A stretch of 64,000 nt of DNA from Quercus robur (lineage: Eukaryota > Streptophyta > Magnoliopsida > Fagales > Fagaceae): contig NC_065542.1 of NCBI RefSeq assembly GCF_932294415.1, forward strand, positions 49,702,942 through 49,766,941, in the 5' to 3' direction. Shown here piece by piece: positions 1 to 11,750 of this stretch. A model generated the notes under the pieces. That model was given only the letters and a program-made list of their open reading frames with translations, ran no database searches and was not told the origin of the DNA. Both the position numbers and the translations under genes were made by a program. Every line of letters starts with the position of its first letter. Positions within the stretch are counted from its first letter, which is position 1.

Positions 1-1340
1 CTTTATAATAATATATAAAAATAAGCCGCACTTTTACAAAAAGATGCTGGGCTTTAACAATTGTACCAATCCCCCCCTCCCCTCCCACCCCCCACAAGTT
101 TCATGGAAACTGGTCCACCCTTTGAAATCTGGCAATGATACAACACTCCACTATTAGTTTTTATGTACACCCCACCCAAATAAAACAAACGCTTTTAACA
201 AAACCTAATAAATGCCTAGTTTCTATGTGTCCATCTGTTTTATTTATATGTATTCTATATTCAATTTTGAAGCGCATTGTGTGAGCAAGGGCGGAGGCAC
301 ATATAGCATTAGAGGGGCCATGACCCCCCAAAACTATTGAGGCCCTTTATAATAATATATAAAAATAAGCCGCACTTTTACAAAAAGAAGCTGGGCTTTA
401 ACAATTGTACCAATTCCCCCCCCCCCCCCCAAATTTCATGGAAACTAGTCCACCCTTTGAAATCTGGTAATGATACAACACTCCACTATTAGTTTTTATG
501 TACACCCCACCCGAATAAAACAAACGCTGTTAACAAAACCTAATAAATGCCTAGTTTCCAGTGTCCATCCGTTTTATTTATATGTATTCCATATTCAATT
601 TTGAAGGGCATTGTGTGAGCAAGGGCGGAAGCACGTATAACATGGGCCATGACCCCCCCACCCCCCCCCCCCCCCCCCAAAAAAACTATTAAGGCCTTTT
701 ATAATAATATATAAAAATAAGCCACACTTTTACAAAAAGATGTTGGGCTTTAACAATTGTACCAATTCCCTCCCCCCCCCCCCCCACCCCCCACAAATTT
801 CATGGAAACCAGTCCACCCTTCGAAATCTGGCAATGATACAACACTCCACTATTAGTTTTTATGTACACCCCACCCAAATAAAACAAGCGCTTTTAACAA
901 AACCTAATAAATGCCTAGTTTCCATGTATCCATCCATCCGTTTTATTTATATGTATTCTATATTCAATTTTGAAGTGCATTGCGTGAGCAAGGGCGGAGG
1001 CACATATAGCACTGGAGGGGCCATGACCCCCCCAAAACTATTGAGGCCCTTTATAATAATATATAAAAATAAGCCGCACTTTTACAAAACAAAGCTGGGC
1101 TTTAACAATTGTACCAATTCCCCCCCCCCCCCCCCCCCCCCCCAAAAAAAAACAAATTTCATGGAAACCAATCCACCCTTTGAAATCTGGCAATGATACA
1201 ACACTCCACTATTAGTTTTTATGTACACCCCACCCAAATAAAACAAATGCTTTTAACAAAACCTAATAAATGCCTAGTTGCCATGTGTTCATCCGTTTTA
1301 TTTATATGAATTCTATATTCAATTTTGAAGTGCATTGTGC
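1..1340. repeat. Four-copy ~350-bp tandem repeat with C-tracts
   Basis: Four head-to-tail copies begin at about 1, 345, 696 and 1049, giving periods of 344, 351 and 353. Each starts with ctttataataatatataaaa, carries a C-rich tract of variable length, and runs through a shared tail containing 'gggcggaggcac' and 'gggccatgaccccc'. The C-tracts account for most of the length differences. Small ORFs across the copies are repeat artefacts: they contain proline runs from poly-C and match no family I know. The tail phrase resembles wording common in dispersed plant repeats, so the unit may be an amplified transposon fragment, but I cannot name the family. Confidence 0.9.
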
Positions 1341-1350
1341 ACAATGCACT
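1329..1350. repeat. Perfect 22-bp palindrome closing the tandem array
   Basis: The arm AGTGCATTGTG is followed at once by its exact reverse complement. The left arm is the normal end of the repeat unit; the right arm occurs nowhere else in the array. It marks the junction between the array and the downstream AT-rich spacer. Confidence 0.85.
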
Positions 1351-2932
1351 GCTTGAATCTATGAGGTGATATCCGCCCATAAATTTGATTTTTATTTTTT
1401 TTGTTATTATCACTTCTTTTCTTTTTTCTTTTTTTCTCCTCTAGCTGATATTATCTTTTACTTTTGGATTTAGGTGCTTGATAAGTTGTGCTAACATTGA
1501 ATTTTTTATTTTATCTTTTTCTAGAAGAAAATTTAGGTTGCAATAGGGATTTATTTATTTGAAGATTTGAATAGGAAATCCTATAGAATTGATAATGAAT
1601 AAATTTTATTCTATGAAAGATCAAAGTTGAAAATAACTTTTATAGGAGATGCTTTTTTTTTTTTTTTTTGGTTCATGTTTGTAGCAAATTACTCATTTTT
1701 ATACACTGATTTGAGTTTAGAAATATTATTTGATTTCAACGATAAATTGTATATAATATATGTATGAGTTATGAGTAACATATGGTTATGTAATTCGACC
1801 CCCCAAATAAAATATCTTGCCTACACCCCTGCATTTGAGGCATTTCTTAATATTTTATTTATTTAGGCTTCCACCTCAACAAAGTTTACATTTATATCAA
1901 AGTATTAATTCCTTAAATTAGCCAATTAAGTAAATGCATATATTAATTATCGAAAGTTGTGAAAACATGGCAAAACGGGTCAGAATTTGCTGACCTAGCC
2001 TAACTTGAAAATACCTGAGCCAAACTTGAATTTTTTTACTCGAAGCAAAAACTAGTTGACCCAACCCGACCTGTTTTAACACATTTTTTACGGGTCAACC
2101 CAATCCAACCTAACCCATGACCCGAACCATTACCAAAAAAAAAAAAAAAATTAAGATAATATTGTTTGATTGTTTGTTGTGAGTTTTAAGGAAATAATTG
2201 AGACATTTACATAACTGCATGCAAATAAATTGAAAGACGAATGGTTGAGACATTCTGTAATGAGTAAATATTTTTAAATATCAAATCACAAAGTACGTGC
2301 CAAAATAATCTAGTTATAGTAGAGTTAAAAAATATATTTAAAATTATAGACATGTATGAGAAACATTCATAAGTGTGAAAAGAGTGAAGCCAAAGTATCA
2401 ATGAATTTAGCATAAATTATGAATATTTAGGCCTATTTTTTAATAATTCATGTAAAAAATAAATGGTTTTTCAAAATAAATTATAATATTTCTTGAAATG
2501 TGCGTTGCTTAACAATGACATGATATTCATAAAAGAAATTATGTATAAATAAGTAAATAATCAAACTTCAATATATATTCTCGAATTGAAATAAAGTGTC
2601 AACCACAATTAATAATAGATTATAAAATTAGTTTTAAGAATGTAAAATTCTTATATATTTTTTTTTTGGGAGTCAAATATTAGTTATCCAATAAGGCATT
2701 TGTAATTTTGTTTTATGTTTTGAGATGTTGATATTGTGTAGAAATGAAACTTGTGCATTTGTTTTACTTATTCTCTGTGCTATTTTGTTTTGGTAAGTAA
2801 TATTAGGATTTGTATAATTTTAAAATTATTGAATAAGTATTAATTTATTTAGTTGAATTCATTTTTTATATGAGTGGGATCAAATAATTTGCTGATTGAC
2901 TTTTCAAATGGCAAATATATGTTATTTACTTT

Positions 2933-2968
<36 letters not shown>

Positions 2969-3243
2969 GAAAATACGAGTTAACCCGACCCAACCCGTAG
3001 CCTACAACTCGATTGACTTGACCCGTTTCGAACCCGCTTAAAATAACACATTTTTTGACCTTGATTGACCCACAACTCAATTGACTTGACCTAACCTGCC
3101 CGTCTGTCATGTCTATAAATGTGCATTAGTTTTTTATATTAAAGGAATTTATATGAATATTTTTATAAATTTATACAACAAATTATTTTTATTTGAAATA
3201 ATAATAATTGATTTAGAATATGATATTTTCCTCATGTTTAATT

Positions 3244-3277
<34 letters not shown>

Positions 3278-3564
3278 ATGAAGTGGTTTCAAAAAAAAAA
3301 AATGAAGAATAAATTCTGATGTCATTTTTATAAGATAAATAGAAAATTACAAAAATTGATTGGTGTCTTGGTATGATAAATAAGAAATCTGGTGAGTGCA
3401 CTTCATAAGTTGAAATTCTCTATAAAAAAAAAAAAAAAAAAAGGCAAAAAAGGCAAGTAATAATTAATGGAAAGGATTAATCCAAACATATATCTTATGT
3501 TAGGAACTAAAATATTAAATACCATCAATCAAAATATACATATATATCCGATCAAAAAAAAAAA

Positions 3565-3597
<33 letters not shown>

Positions 3598-3700
3598 TAA
3601 ACCTATCAAAAAAAATATAATATAATATAATATATATATATATTAAACGTATCCAAAAAAAAAAAATTAATACCCGAAACCGACTATGTAAGTATATATT
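1351..3700. other. AT-rich spacer with possible TIR element and simple repeats
   Basis: No coding sequence is supported here. A possible non-autonomous TIR element lies at about 1963-3117. Its left end contains acatggcaaaacgggtc and its right end, read in reverse complement, acatgacagacgggc. Both ends carry repeated 'gggtcaaccc'-like motifs, as in many non-autonomous hAT-like plant elements. Simple repeats include (TA)n near 2935-2961, a T-run of about 27 at 3247-3273, an A-run at 3424-3442, and interrupted (TA)n at 3560-3640. The short ORFs are of random length and AT-rich. Confidence 0.5.
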
Positions 3701-3719
3701 AGTATAGCATAGGTTAAAT

Positions 3720-3860
3720 TTAGTACAGTCCTATTATTACGCTAAACAGACAGACTTCATTTTGCTTTTCAAAATTTCAAATTCTCGAATCTCCAACGTC
3801 TCCTTTTCCCTCCGCCACCGTCTCCGTCGTCCGCCCCGTCGTCCGCCCTGCCCTCTACTG
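3720..3860 (+). promoter_or_regulatory. Possible 5' UTR exon with splice donor
   Basis: An abrupt C-rich, CT-rich stretch (3795-3858, with repeated 'cgtccgcc') stands in AT-rich surroundings and ends in CTACTG followed by GTAAGTG, a strong donor at about 3861. This looks like a transcribed 5' leader exon. The nearest same-strand gene body is the Smr-domain gene at 7.7-8.3 kb, which would need an intron of about 3.8 kb. The link is inference and no coding exon in between is recognisable. Confidence 0.3.
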
Positions 3861-6800
3861 GTAAGTGTTAAGAACCCTCTCTTTTCTCTGCATTTGGGAT
3901 GGTTTTCTCTTTATGTTTAATGTTTGTTTGCTAAGAAAATATGTTAAAAAGAAACCCTAAAAACCGACCCAGCACCGATAGTCGCTTTTGGGTTTTTGTT
4001 GTTGTATCGGTGTTTTGGGTTTTTGTTGTTGTTGTTGTATCGCACTCCATAGCTATTTATGCTTCCATTAGATGGTACATGTGTTTGATGCGATGGAAGA
4101 AAGGGCAATACAACCCAAAATGTGATGGTTGCATGTGACTTTAGGGCCTGTTTGGATTGGTTGGTCAATTGTTGGTTACAATGATATCTTGTGTGTGTAA
4201 ATGTGAAAGTACCATATGATAAATTTATTTATTTTATAGGGAAATACTATCTAGTTGATTCTAGATACCCTATGATAAAATGCTATTTGCAGCCATACAA
4301 GGGAGCTAACACACCATCTTGCAGATATTTGACGAAGAAGCAGAGGACTAGAGGATCAAGAGGCATACAAGAAAATTTTATCAAACTACACGATAAGGGT
4401 TCAAGCGATAGCTTAGTCATATTGGCATCTTTTGTGGTGCCCCACGTTTGTGGTTTGAATCTCCTCTCTCACTACTCTACTTAGAGCTTTGCTCTTTGCC
4501 ATTGTGGCCCCCGTCTCTTCCTCTCAGGACGTCTGGCTTGGAAAGTTTGTTGATGTTATTAAGATTGTAATGTAGTTTGACTAGATTTTTTATTGTAATT
4601 TTCTCTAAGGCACTATGTTCTCCCTAGTATATACTCTCTTTTGTAAATATTTTATTATCAATATATCTACCGATATGTTACAAGAAAAAGGTAGTGATGA
4701 GCAAAAAAGATGAGATCTTTCTCTAGATGATTGTTTTTCGTGAAAACATTTCTGAATTCATTTTTGGGTTGTAATTTTTAGTGCTTGTCTTTTTATAGAT
4801 ATATTTTTTTAATATTGTGTAGTAATTTAAACATGGATTGTTGGTATGTACTTGATTTTCTTTTTATTTGAACCAATTTGAGCTAACATTTTGCAACACT
4901 TAACTTTTGCACTATTGTTTTGTGTAAATGAGTGTTGCACAAAGCAGCCCACATGTTCTCATATGAACAATTCACTAATAAATTTAATGGATGTTAAATT
5001 ATTTTATAAAAAAAAGTATATATATATATACACACACACGAAAGGGGTACATTCAATACTTTAGATGGGTTCCATGTTAAACCGTATGGTGGATTTTGTG
5101 TATTTTTATAATGTTGCATGCCAAATACCTCATACTTTTTATTTGAGTAATTTCCACAAGTCAGTGGTTATTGCTTGCTTTTAATATAAAAGATGTCATA
5201 GAAAGAGATAAAACCAAATTAGTCAATACCCATTTTAGTTTAATAAGAGTAATGAAATGTTTCAATACAATTCAATATTGGTATATCATTTCGAGATTAT
5301 ATTCATAAACTAATATATTTTATTAGACTTGGAAATTAGAACCCAAGTATTCTATTAAGAAGTTAGTAAATATTCTTTTAAATTTGGTTCAATATATATT
5401 TATTTCCATATAAATATAAGAAGAAGAAGAAGAAGAGTTGGGGTTGGATCATGGTGGTTATCTGTAAGTATTGACAAAAGAAAAAACTTGAAGCCAATGT
5501 CATGTCATCAAGGACTCCATTTCCCTTCCTATCCACTAATAAGCCTTTCTCATTAGTAATAGTACTACTCTAGTTTCTTTTTGCATGCAACTTTGATAGA
5601 GAATGAGAATTACAAAACCCAACACTAGTTGGTTGATTCTAGTACTGGAACAATGTAGCAATAAGGAAGAATGCAACAAAAACAGTTATGTTTTGGCTGT
5701 TGATTAGCTCAAAAAAAGAGCTCCACCATTGGCTGACAATAGCTTGATTAAGGATATCTTGTGTTAGCAGGATCCCACACTAACTGATATGGTTTTAGAG
5801 AGAGAGAGAGAGAGAGATCAGAAAGTCAGAGAAAGACAAGAAAAGTAGGAAATATCTTATTATAGGACTAGGAGCACACACTCTTACAGTCTTACCCCCC
5901 TCTGGTCCCTGGTCAAAACTCAAAATAAAACTTGATGACAAATAATAAGTCTTTCTCATCAGTAATCGTACTTTCTGGTTTGGTTTGCATGCAACTTTAA
6001 CAGAGAATGAGAATTACAAAAAACCAACACTAGTTGGTGATTCTAGTACTGGAACAATGTAGCAATAAGAAAGAATGCTACAAAAACAGTCATGTTTTGG
6101 CTGTTAATAGCTCAAAAGGCTCAACCATTAGGCTGACAATAGCTTGATTATCTTGTGTTTGGATCTTGCACTAATTGATATGGTTTTAGAGAGAGACCAG
6201 GGAGTTAGGAAGATAAACAAGAAAAGTAAGAGACCTGTTATTGCTTGATTCCTCTGTTACTTAAGGATTGTAATGGAAATTTTAGTACATGGAATTGAGG
6301 CCTGGTTTTAGACTATTAGTTGACCTGTTATATAATGCAGCAGAAAGTATGGGCAATTGGATCAGTGTTTCTTATGACTTCTCTACTTTCCCTGTTTTGT
6401 TCTGTCACTTAAACTGTAATTGGTTCCTCTTTGGAAGTCGGAACTCAAAAGCTGGAAATAATTATTCCCACAACACTGTTGAATTTATTTTCATGGAACA
6501 AAAGAGTCTGTGCAAATGTGTAAGTTTGTGTACTTTAAAATGAACTTGCTAGCAATTTGAATGGAATTTTTTTTTTAAGTAAGAATCTTGAAGCAAATTA
6601 ATTTTCTGGAACAGTCCCTCCAGAATATTGGAATTTGGTTAACTTCGAAACCTTGTAATTTCTAAGCCAATAAGTTACTTGTATGTACTAGTTAGTCTAT
6701 CTTTCTGAATGTTAATTTGCCTATTTGACCTGAATTTGCAATTTCGTGTTACTGTTGTTCTGTTTGTTGGGGTTTGCTGATATGTCTGCAAGTTGTGACT

Positions 6801-7600
6801 TTGTGTCAATCAAAGTTTTCTGAATTATCCACAAAAATAAATAAAATAAAATAAATAAAAAGAAAACAACAACTTTCAATTGATTAGTAACAAGCTCCTA
6901 GCTTTTTGACAGCACACTAACAACTCACTAGTTAGTCACATGCTCATGTGAATTATTATATGTGATATTAGCAAATTAGTTATTGGCAATATCCCCCATT
7001 TGCTATTATCTAGCACACGCATATATCTGATACCTATAAACAACCTTAACCAGCCAATCTGCACACTGCTGCACTAACTCTTCTGCACTGCGGCATTGCT
7101 CCACTTATACTACACTGCTCCAGGCTATAATTATGACTTTAGTACTGCTTTTTTGGGCTCCAACACCATATAGCAACCGTAGCTTGGCATCACAGCAACT
7201 TAACAGTTGAAGTTTCATGACACTTGAATCACTTGAACACTATGCACTTGCAATAGGACACTAACAACTAACATTCTCCATTGAGCAGCAGCATACACAG
7301 CACACTGCACACACATGAACTCACTACTGTAGTCACTAACACAGCATACAGCAGCAAAGCAGAATCAGGGCACTTACACAGTGGCCTCTCAGCCCAATCA
7401 GCAGCATCAATAGCACAGCACCAGCACTAAGCATGATAGTGAGCTAAGCTAATGTCTCATAGTAGACACAACCTTAGCACAACAACATGTTAGGTTCCTA
7501 ACATCATTGCAGCTGCAAATAATAATATTGATAAGGCCTGCCAATGACAGCTTTGAAGAGAATAAACAAACAACCAATGTGGAAATGAATTCTACTTCTA
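3861..7600. other. Non-coding stretch with a ~400-bp tandem duplication
   Basis: No gene is supported. About 5530-5820 and 5935-6200 are two diverged direct copies. They share 'gcatgcaactttgatagaga', 'ctagtactggaacaatgtag', 'ttttggctgtt' and 'ctgatatggttttagagaga' at an offset near 404. The first copy ends in a short (GA)n run at 5802-5817. The rest is AT-rich with a few CA-rich patches at 7020-7450. Reading frames of 60-100 codons here have no recognisable domain. Confidence 0.55.
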
Positions 7601-7670
7601 ATTACTTGTGAAAATAAATTCTAATTCTAATTACTTGCCATGTGACACTAATTACTTTCCATGTGACAAA

Positions 7671-8342
7671 ATGACAGACAAAAGTTTATCCCTGTGGAGA
7701 ACCAGGATCATTGCTGAGATGATGGATACTAGAAAGCTTTCTGAGTGTGAATTGGATGATGTCTACAAGTTCCACAGAAAAGATGTGCGCAGAAAATGAT
7801 AAGGTAAGTATGGCAACATGTATTTGCATGATAATGTTTTATTTTTTTTTTTCATTTAAGTTTTATGTTATTACATACCACAAAAACTTCTCTTCTCATC
7901 TGAGATTATCATTAACAGGACAGTATCCCAGTACTCAAGAGCAGCCAATGATGCATATCGAAGAGGTGATTGTGTTTCCGGTCATCATTACTCATTGATG
8001 GCTCAAGAAGCACAATTCGCTGCTAATTGTCTCAACGCTAGGGCAGCCACAGAAATATTCAAATCCGTGAATAGAATGGATGATTTATGGAGATTGGATT
8101 TGCATGGTCTTCATGCAAATGAAGCCATTCGAGCTTTGCAATGCCGTCTGCAACAAATTGAACTATCAGGGCAGAGGCCAAAACCATTAGAGGTCATCAC
8201 AGGTAGAGGTAAACACAGCCGAGGAGCTCCTGTCATTCCAGCAGCTGTGACGAACTACCTTAAGGAATGCAGATACCGTTTCTATGAATTGCGGGCAGGA
8301 GCAATAGCAGTTCGGCCCAAGTTTGTAGAGATAAAGTTATGA
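7671..8342 (+). pseudogene. Smr-domain protein gene, C-terminal exons (DUF1771-Smr), frameshifted
   Basis: Two exons are visible. The first ends at 7803 before GTAAGT; the second runs 7919-8342 and ends in TGA. Joined, they give a DUF1771 segment (YSRAANDAYRRGD) followed by a Smr domain with LWRLDLHGLHANEAI and the TGRGKHSRG loop. In this family the Smr domain is a small nucleic-acid-binding or endonuclease-like fold, and the LDLHGLH and TGxGxHS motifs are its signature. The upstream exon reads DDVYKFHRKDVRRK in one frame, but the continuation MIRTVSQ needs the next frame: one base appears to be missing from the A-run near 7794-7797. The amino-terminal part was not found, so this is either a pseudogene or a gene with a sequence error and unrecognised 5' exons. 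LINE sequence begins within a few bases of the stop codon. Confidence 0.75.
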
Positions 8343-8344
8343 GA

Positions 8345-9186
8345 TTCTTAGCAAGCCAAACGATTATCTGAGCTGCTGCTAGTTGTGGAGGTCCTTGCTT
8401 GAATCATTTATTCTTTGCAAATGATTGTTGCATCTTTGGGAAAGCATCAAGTCTGACTTGTGATGAGATTCTTCGCGTTTTTTACTGTTATGAGAAACTG
8501 TCAGGTTGTTAACAGAGCAAAAACCCAAGTTTTCTTCAGTTCAAATGTGCAGAAATCTGACCGTGATTCATTTACAACTCTGTTGGTTGGTCAAGAAACA
8601 AACAGTTTTGATCATTATTTGGGGTTCCAGCTTTTATTGGTCACTCTAGACGTGCTGCATTTGAAGGTTTAAAATGTCAAGTATTGCTGAGAAGGAAGTT
8701 TTGATAAAGTCTGTCATACAAGCCCATCCCTTCTTATGTGTTTCTCCTAACTCCCTATGAGGTTATGTAAGGAACTCACTTAAATGACGGCTGCTTATTG
8801 GTGGGGGCAGAAGCATTCAGAGCTGAAGATGCATTGGGCTAAATGGGACAACTTATGTGTTTCTAAACGCAATGGTGGATTTGGTTTCAGGTAGCTGCAA
8901 TATTTTAATCTTGCTATGTTGGCTAAGCAAGGGTAGAAATTTTTGAATGATCCAGACTCAATCTTAGCAAGAATTTGGAAGGCCAAATACTATATTCATT
9001 ATTCTTTCCTTCAAGCCAAGTAGGTCATGCTCCATCGTATACTTGGTGAAGCATATTAGCTGGAAGGAAAATACTGAAATAGAGATTGTGTTGGTGGATT
9101 GGAAATGGGGAGACTGTATTTTCAAAGATAGATGGCTTCCTGCTGCTAAATCTCATCGGATACTATCACCTGTAGTTACTTTCATG
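8345..9186 (+). mobile_element. LINE fragment, reverse transcriptase C-terminal part (unit 0)
   Basis: The sequence from 'tcttagcaagccaaacgatt' onward matches the copies at about 12000 and 15655. It encodes broken pieces of a plant LINE (non-LTR) reverse transcriptase: an FxxDD box region (LFFANDC here, FADDC in the other copies), the segment ILRVF..YEKLSG, and the zf-RVT lead-in (WAKWDNLCVSKRNGG). Stops and frameshifts occur throughout. It is the 3' part of the tandem unit described next; its 5' portion is missing where it meets the Smr gene. Confidence 0.8.
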
Positions 9187-10496
9187 GTGCGGACTGTTCT
9201 TTTTGTTGGAGTCTCTCAGCTCTTCATTCTGAGGCTTCTCCTTAATATGGACCACGATTATGGGGTGATTCCGAAAATGCGACTCACACTGGTCTGGATG
9301 GTGCTTCTTCACTAATGAACCAAGTAGTTTCTGAAATTCCTGTTCCAGCAACCGCTACTGATGGTGGTTCTCTGATTGGAGCAGTTGAAAACACTGATGA
9401 CAGGTGGCTACGGATGATGTTAGGGTACTGAGAATACTCTGGTTGGTTTTTGGGCTCAATATTACTCTGCAACGTATTTTTATGCAAATGAGTTGGAAAA
9501 TTCTTCTCAGCCTGAGATGAAGCATCCAAAACTTGAAAAAGGAAAAAGATCCCAAGGTTCTGTTTTTATCCAAAACAAACTTCTTGCTATTGCTTTTTCT
9601 CTGAATAAGTTGGTCTTTCTGGTGGTCTTGCTTTGTATTGGTCTACAGATGTGGATCTTAGAGTTTCGTCTTATTCTCAGTCTCATGTTGATACTGTTAT
9701 AAATGATGTTGGAGGTGCTTTGCGCTTTACTGGTTTTTATGGCCAACCAGATTCCTTAAAACATAAGGAGAATAAGTCGCTGTTAAGGCATTGCATGGAA
9801 TTCAGTCTTTGCCATTGTTATGTGCAGGTGATTGGAAAGAACTCTTGGGGCCTCATGAAACTTTGGAGGTGCTGTTAGACCATCATGGCAATTTAGATCA
9901 TATAGGAGAGTAATGCAGGATTGTGCTAAGTCTGAGTTGGACTTTAGAGGCTCCCCTCTCACTTGGTGTAACAATGATTTTGATTCTACATGGACTTGTG
10001 CTCGCCTTGATAAAGCATTGGCTTCTGCCTCTTGGATTGAGTTGTTTCCTTCTACTGTTGTTGAGCATGTTCCTTCAACTGGTTAAGACCACTCTGTTAT
10101 TTTTATTCCTCTTGACTCTGGGTTTTGAAATGTCTTGGTTATCTGATCCAAGTTGTGAAGCACTAATTGAGGAGGTGTGGACTTCTGTGAGTGTGATGGG
10201 TAGCCCCTTGTATAGAGTTTGTGAACGTTTGTAGGCCTGTAGAAGACATTGGCAGAGACTTCGCTTTGGTAATATTTAAAATCAAATTATTACAGGACAA
10301 CGAGAACTTTTATGTTAGAGATCACCCTCCCAATCCTGTGATTGGTGTGCAAGCTAACACTTTAAAGAAGCAAATTGAAAACTTTTTGGATAAAGAAGAA
10401 ACAATGTGGTGCCAGTGCTCAAGGATGAGAGACAATATGAGTAGAGCTTATACACGTCCAACCCCCTTCAACTAGGTGTATCCCTGATATTGCAGT

Positions 10497-10553
10497 CTCT
10501 CTCTCTCTCACACACATGCACGCACGCGCACGCGCGCACACACACACACATGT
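10497..10553. repeat. (CT)n(CA)n compound microsatellite
   Basis: A CT run passes into a CA/CG run at the boundary between LINE connector and inserted DNA. The same compound repeat, with different run lengths, recurs at 14178-14222 in tandem unit 2. Confidence 0.9.
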
Positions 10554-10970
10554 ATAACATTTTATATGAATTGTATTTTTCTCTCGATGAAAATAATCTA
10601 GTCATAGTGCAAACAAAAAATTAATCATTTTACTTTACTAATGAATATCTATATATAAAAGAAAAATTATAACAGAAAAAAGTAATTAAAATAGATTAAT
10701 AAAGCATAGACTTCCATTCAATTTATTGGCAGAAATCCATGCTCCAATTACAACAATAACCAGAGAGACAAAATTTCAAAATCCACCCACGCAGGATGAT
10801 TTCTGAGATACAGGTGTTAGACATGCTTTTGTCATCTTTGCACTTGGTACAATCACAATGTGCTGTACTAGTGCTATATATCTTGCTTCTAATATTCTTT
10901 TCATCACAAGGCTGTCCGATATACCATTCCACATTCTTTGCCTTATCCTCAATCACCTTACTAAATTGAA

Positions 10971-11498
10971 TTAAAACAACAAAATTCCATTAAGGTTTAG
11001 CTTTATTTCAATCCCTTGAAGACTGAGGCCACCCTTCCAGTCACCACCTTTGACCTCCAAAATGCTCATTTCAAGATCCCCATGATCTTCTCCTGATCCA
11101 CTGAAGAACTAACCCAACTCAGTCTCCAGCCACCCATCTACTCTCTCCCTGGGATATTTGAGGCCATCCAGCTCCTTGTTTTCTCTAGGCTGTGGCTATG
11201 GTGCTTGAAACACCAGAATGCTGCTGCGGCCACTGTTAAAAACCCAACTCACATTGGTACAATCTGGTATCGCTGCCTCCGCTCTCTTTCTGCATCCAAA
11301 TAGACAGTCTACTTATGAATTTCACCTCCAACAAGTCCAACCACAGCCTTAATAGGTTGGAATTCAAATACATATCACCCTGTAGTTGTCTTGAACACAA
11401 GGTAAGCTGTAGACAGTGTGGCCAGGGACAGCATTCAAGTTTTAATCCTGCCATGGATTTCCAGCCAACACACACTGATAAGCTCCACTGTAGGGAGC
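10971..11498 (-). pseudogene. F-box/PP2 (phloem protein 2) last exon, copy 1, disabled
   Basis: Read on the minus strand from a splice acceptor (AAACAG at 11499-11504), the exon gives the PP2 lectin-like domain: VCWLEI near its start, then AYLVFK, FEFQPI, GLVGGEIHK and TVYLDAERE, and the C-terminal GGDWKGGL with QGIEIKLN. In Nictaba-related F-box/PP2 proteins this domain binds glycans and sits at the end of a three-exon gene. In-frame stops interrupt it at several points (after GRIKT, after FKTTTG, after GEIHK, after QIVPM), so it cannot be expressed as is. The C-terminal end is intact, unlike copy 2. No F-box exon is present. It lies antisense inside the LINE unit. Confidence 0.8.
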
Positions 11499-11715
11499 CT
11501 GTTTAATTTGTGCATGTAATTGAAGAAATAAGGTAATCATATATAGCAAGTATGCTGCCTGAGTGGTTGCCTTCTTTGGCTTAAAAATTAAATTTGACAA
11601 AACTTTAAAAAAAAAAAATTGTAATACTAAAAAAATCGTACATAAGTTAAATGAACTCAATAAATTGACACAAAACTCTGTCAACAAATTCTGAGTGCTT
11701 ATAATAATAGTTACA

Positions 11716-11716
<1 letters not shown>

Positions 11717-11749
<33 letters not shown>

Positions 11750-11750
11750 T
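11717..11750. repeat. (ATT)n microsatellite
   Basis: A run of ATT triplets at the far end of the inserted block in unit 1. Unit 2 has the equivalent at 15378-15405 as ATT followed by GTT triplets. Confidence 0.85.

Noticed and set aside
834-1196. 120-codon plus-strand ORF
   Set aside because: Lies wholly inside the C-tract tandem repeat; its proline run comes from poly-C and other copies do not keep the frame.
3941-4168. Overlapping short ORFs on both strands
   Set aside because: Translations are low in complexity (valine/phenylalanine from a gttgtt run) with no domain; more likely intron sequence after the donor at 3861.
10723-10956. Minus-strand cysteine-containing ORF in unit 1 (also 14366-14641)
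   Set aside because: It lies downstream of the PP2 exon stop and is probably its 3' flank. Frames differ at their ends between the two units and no family is recognised.
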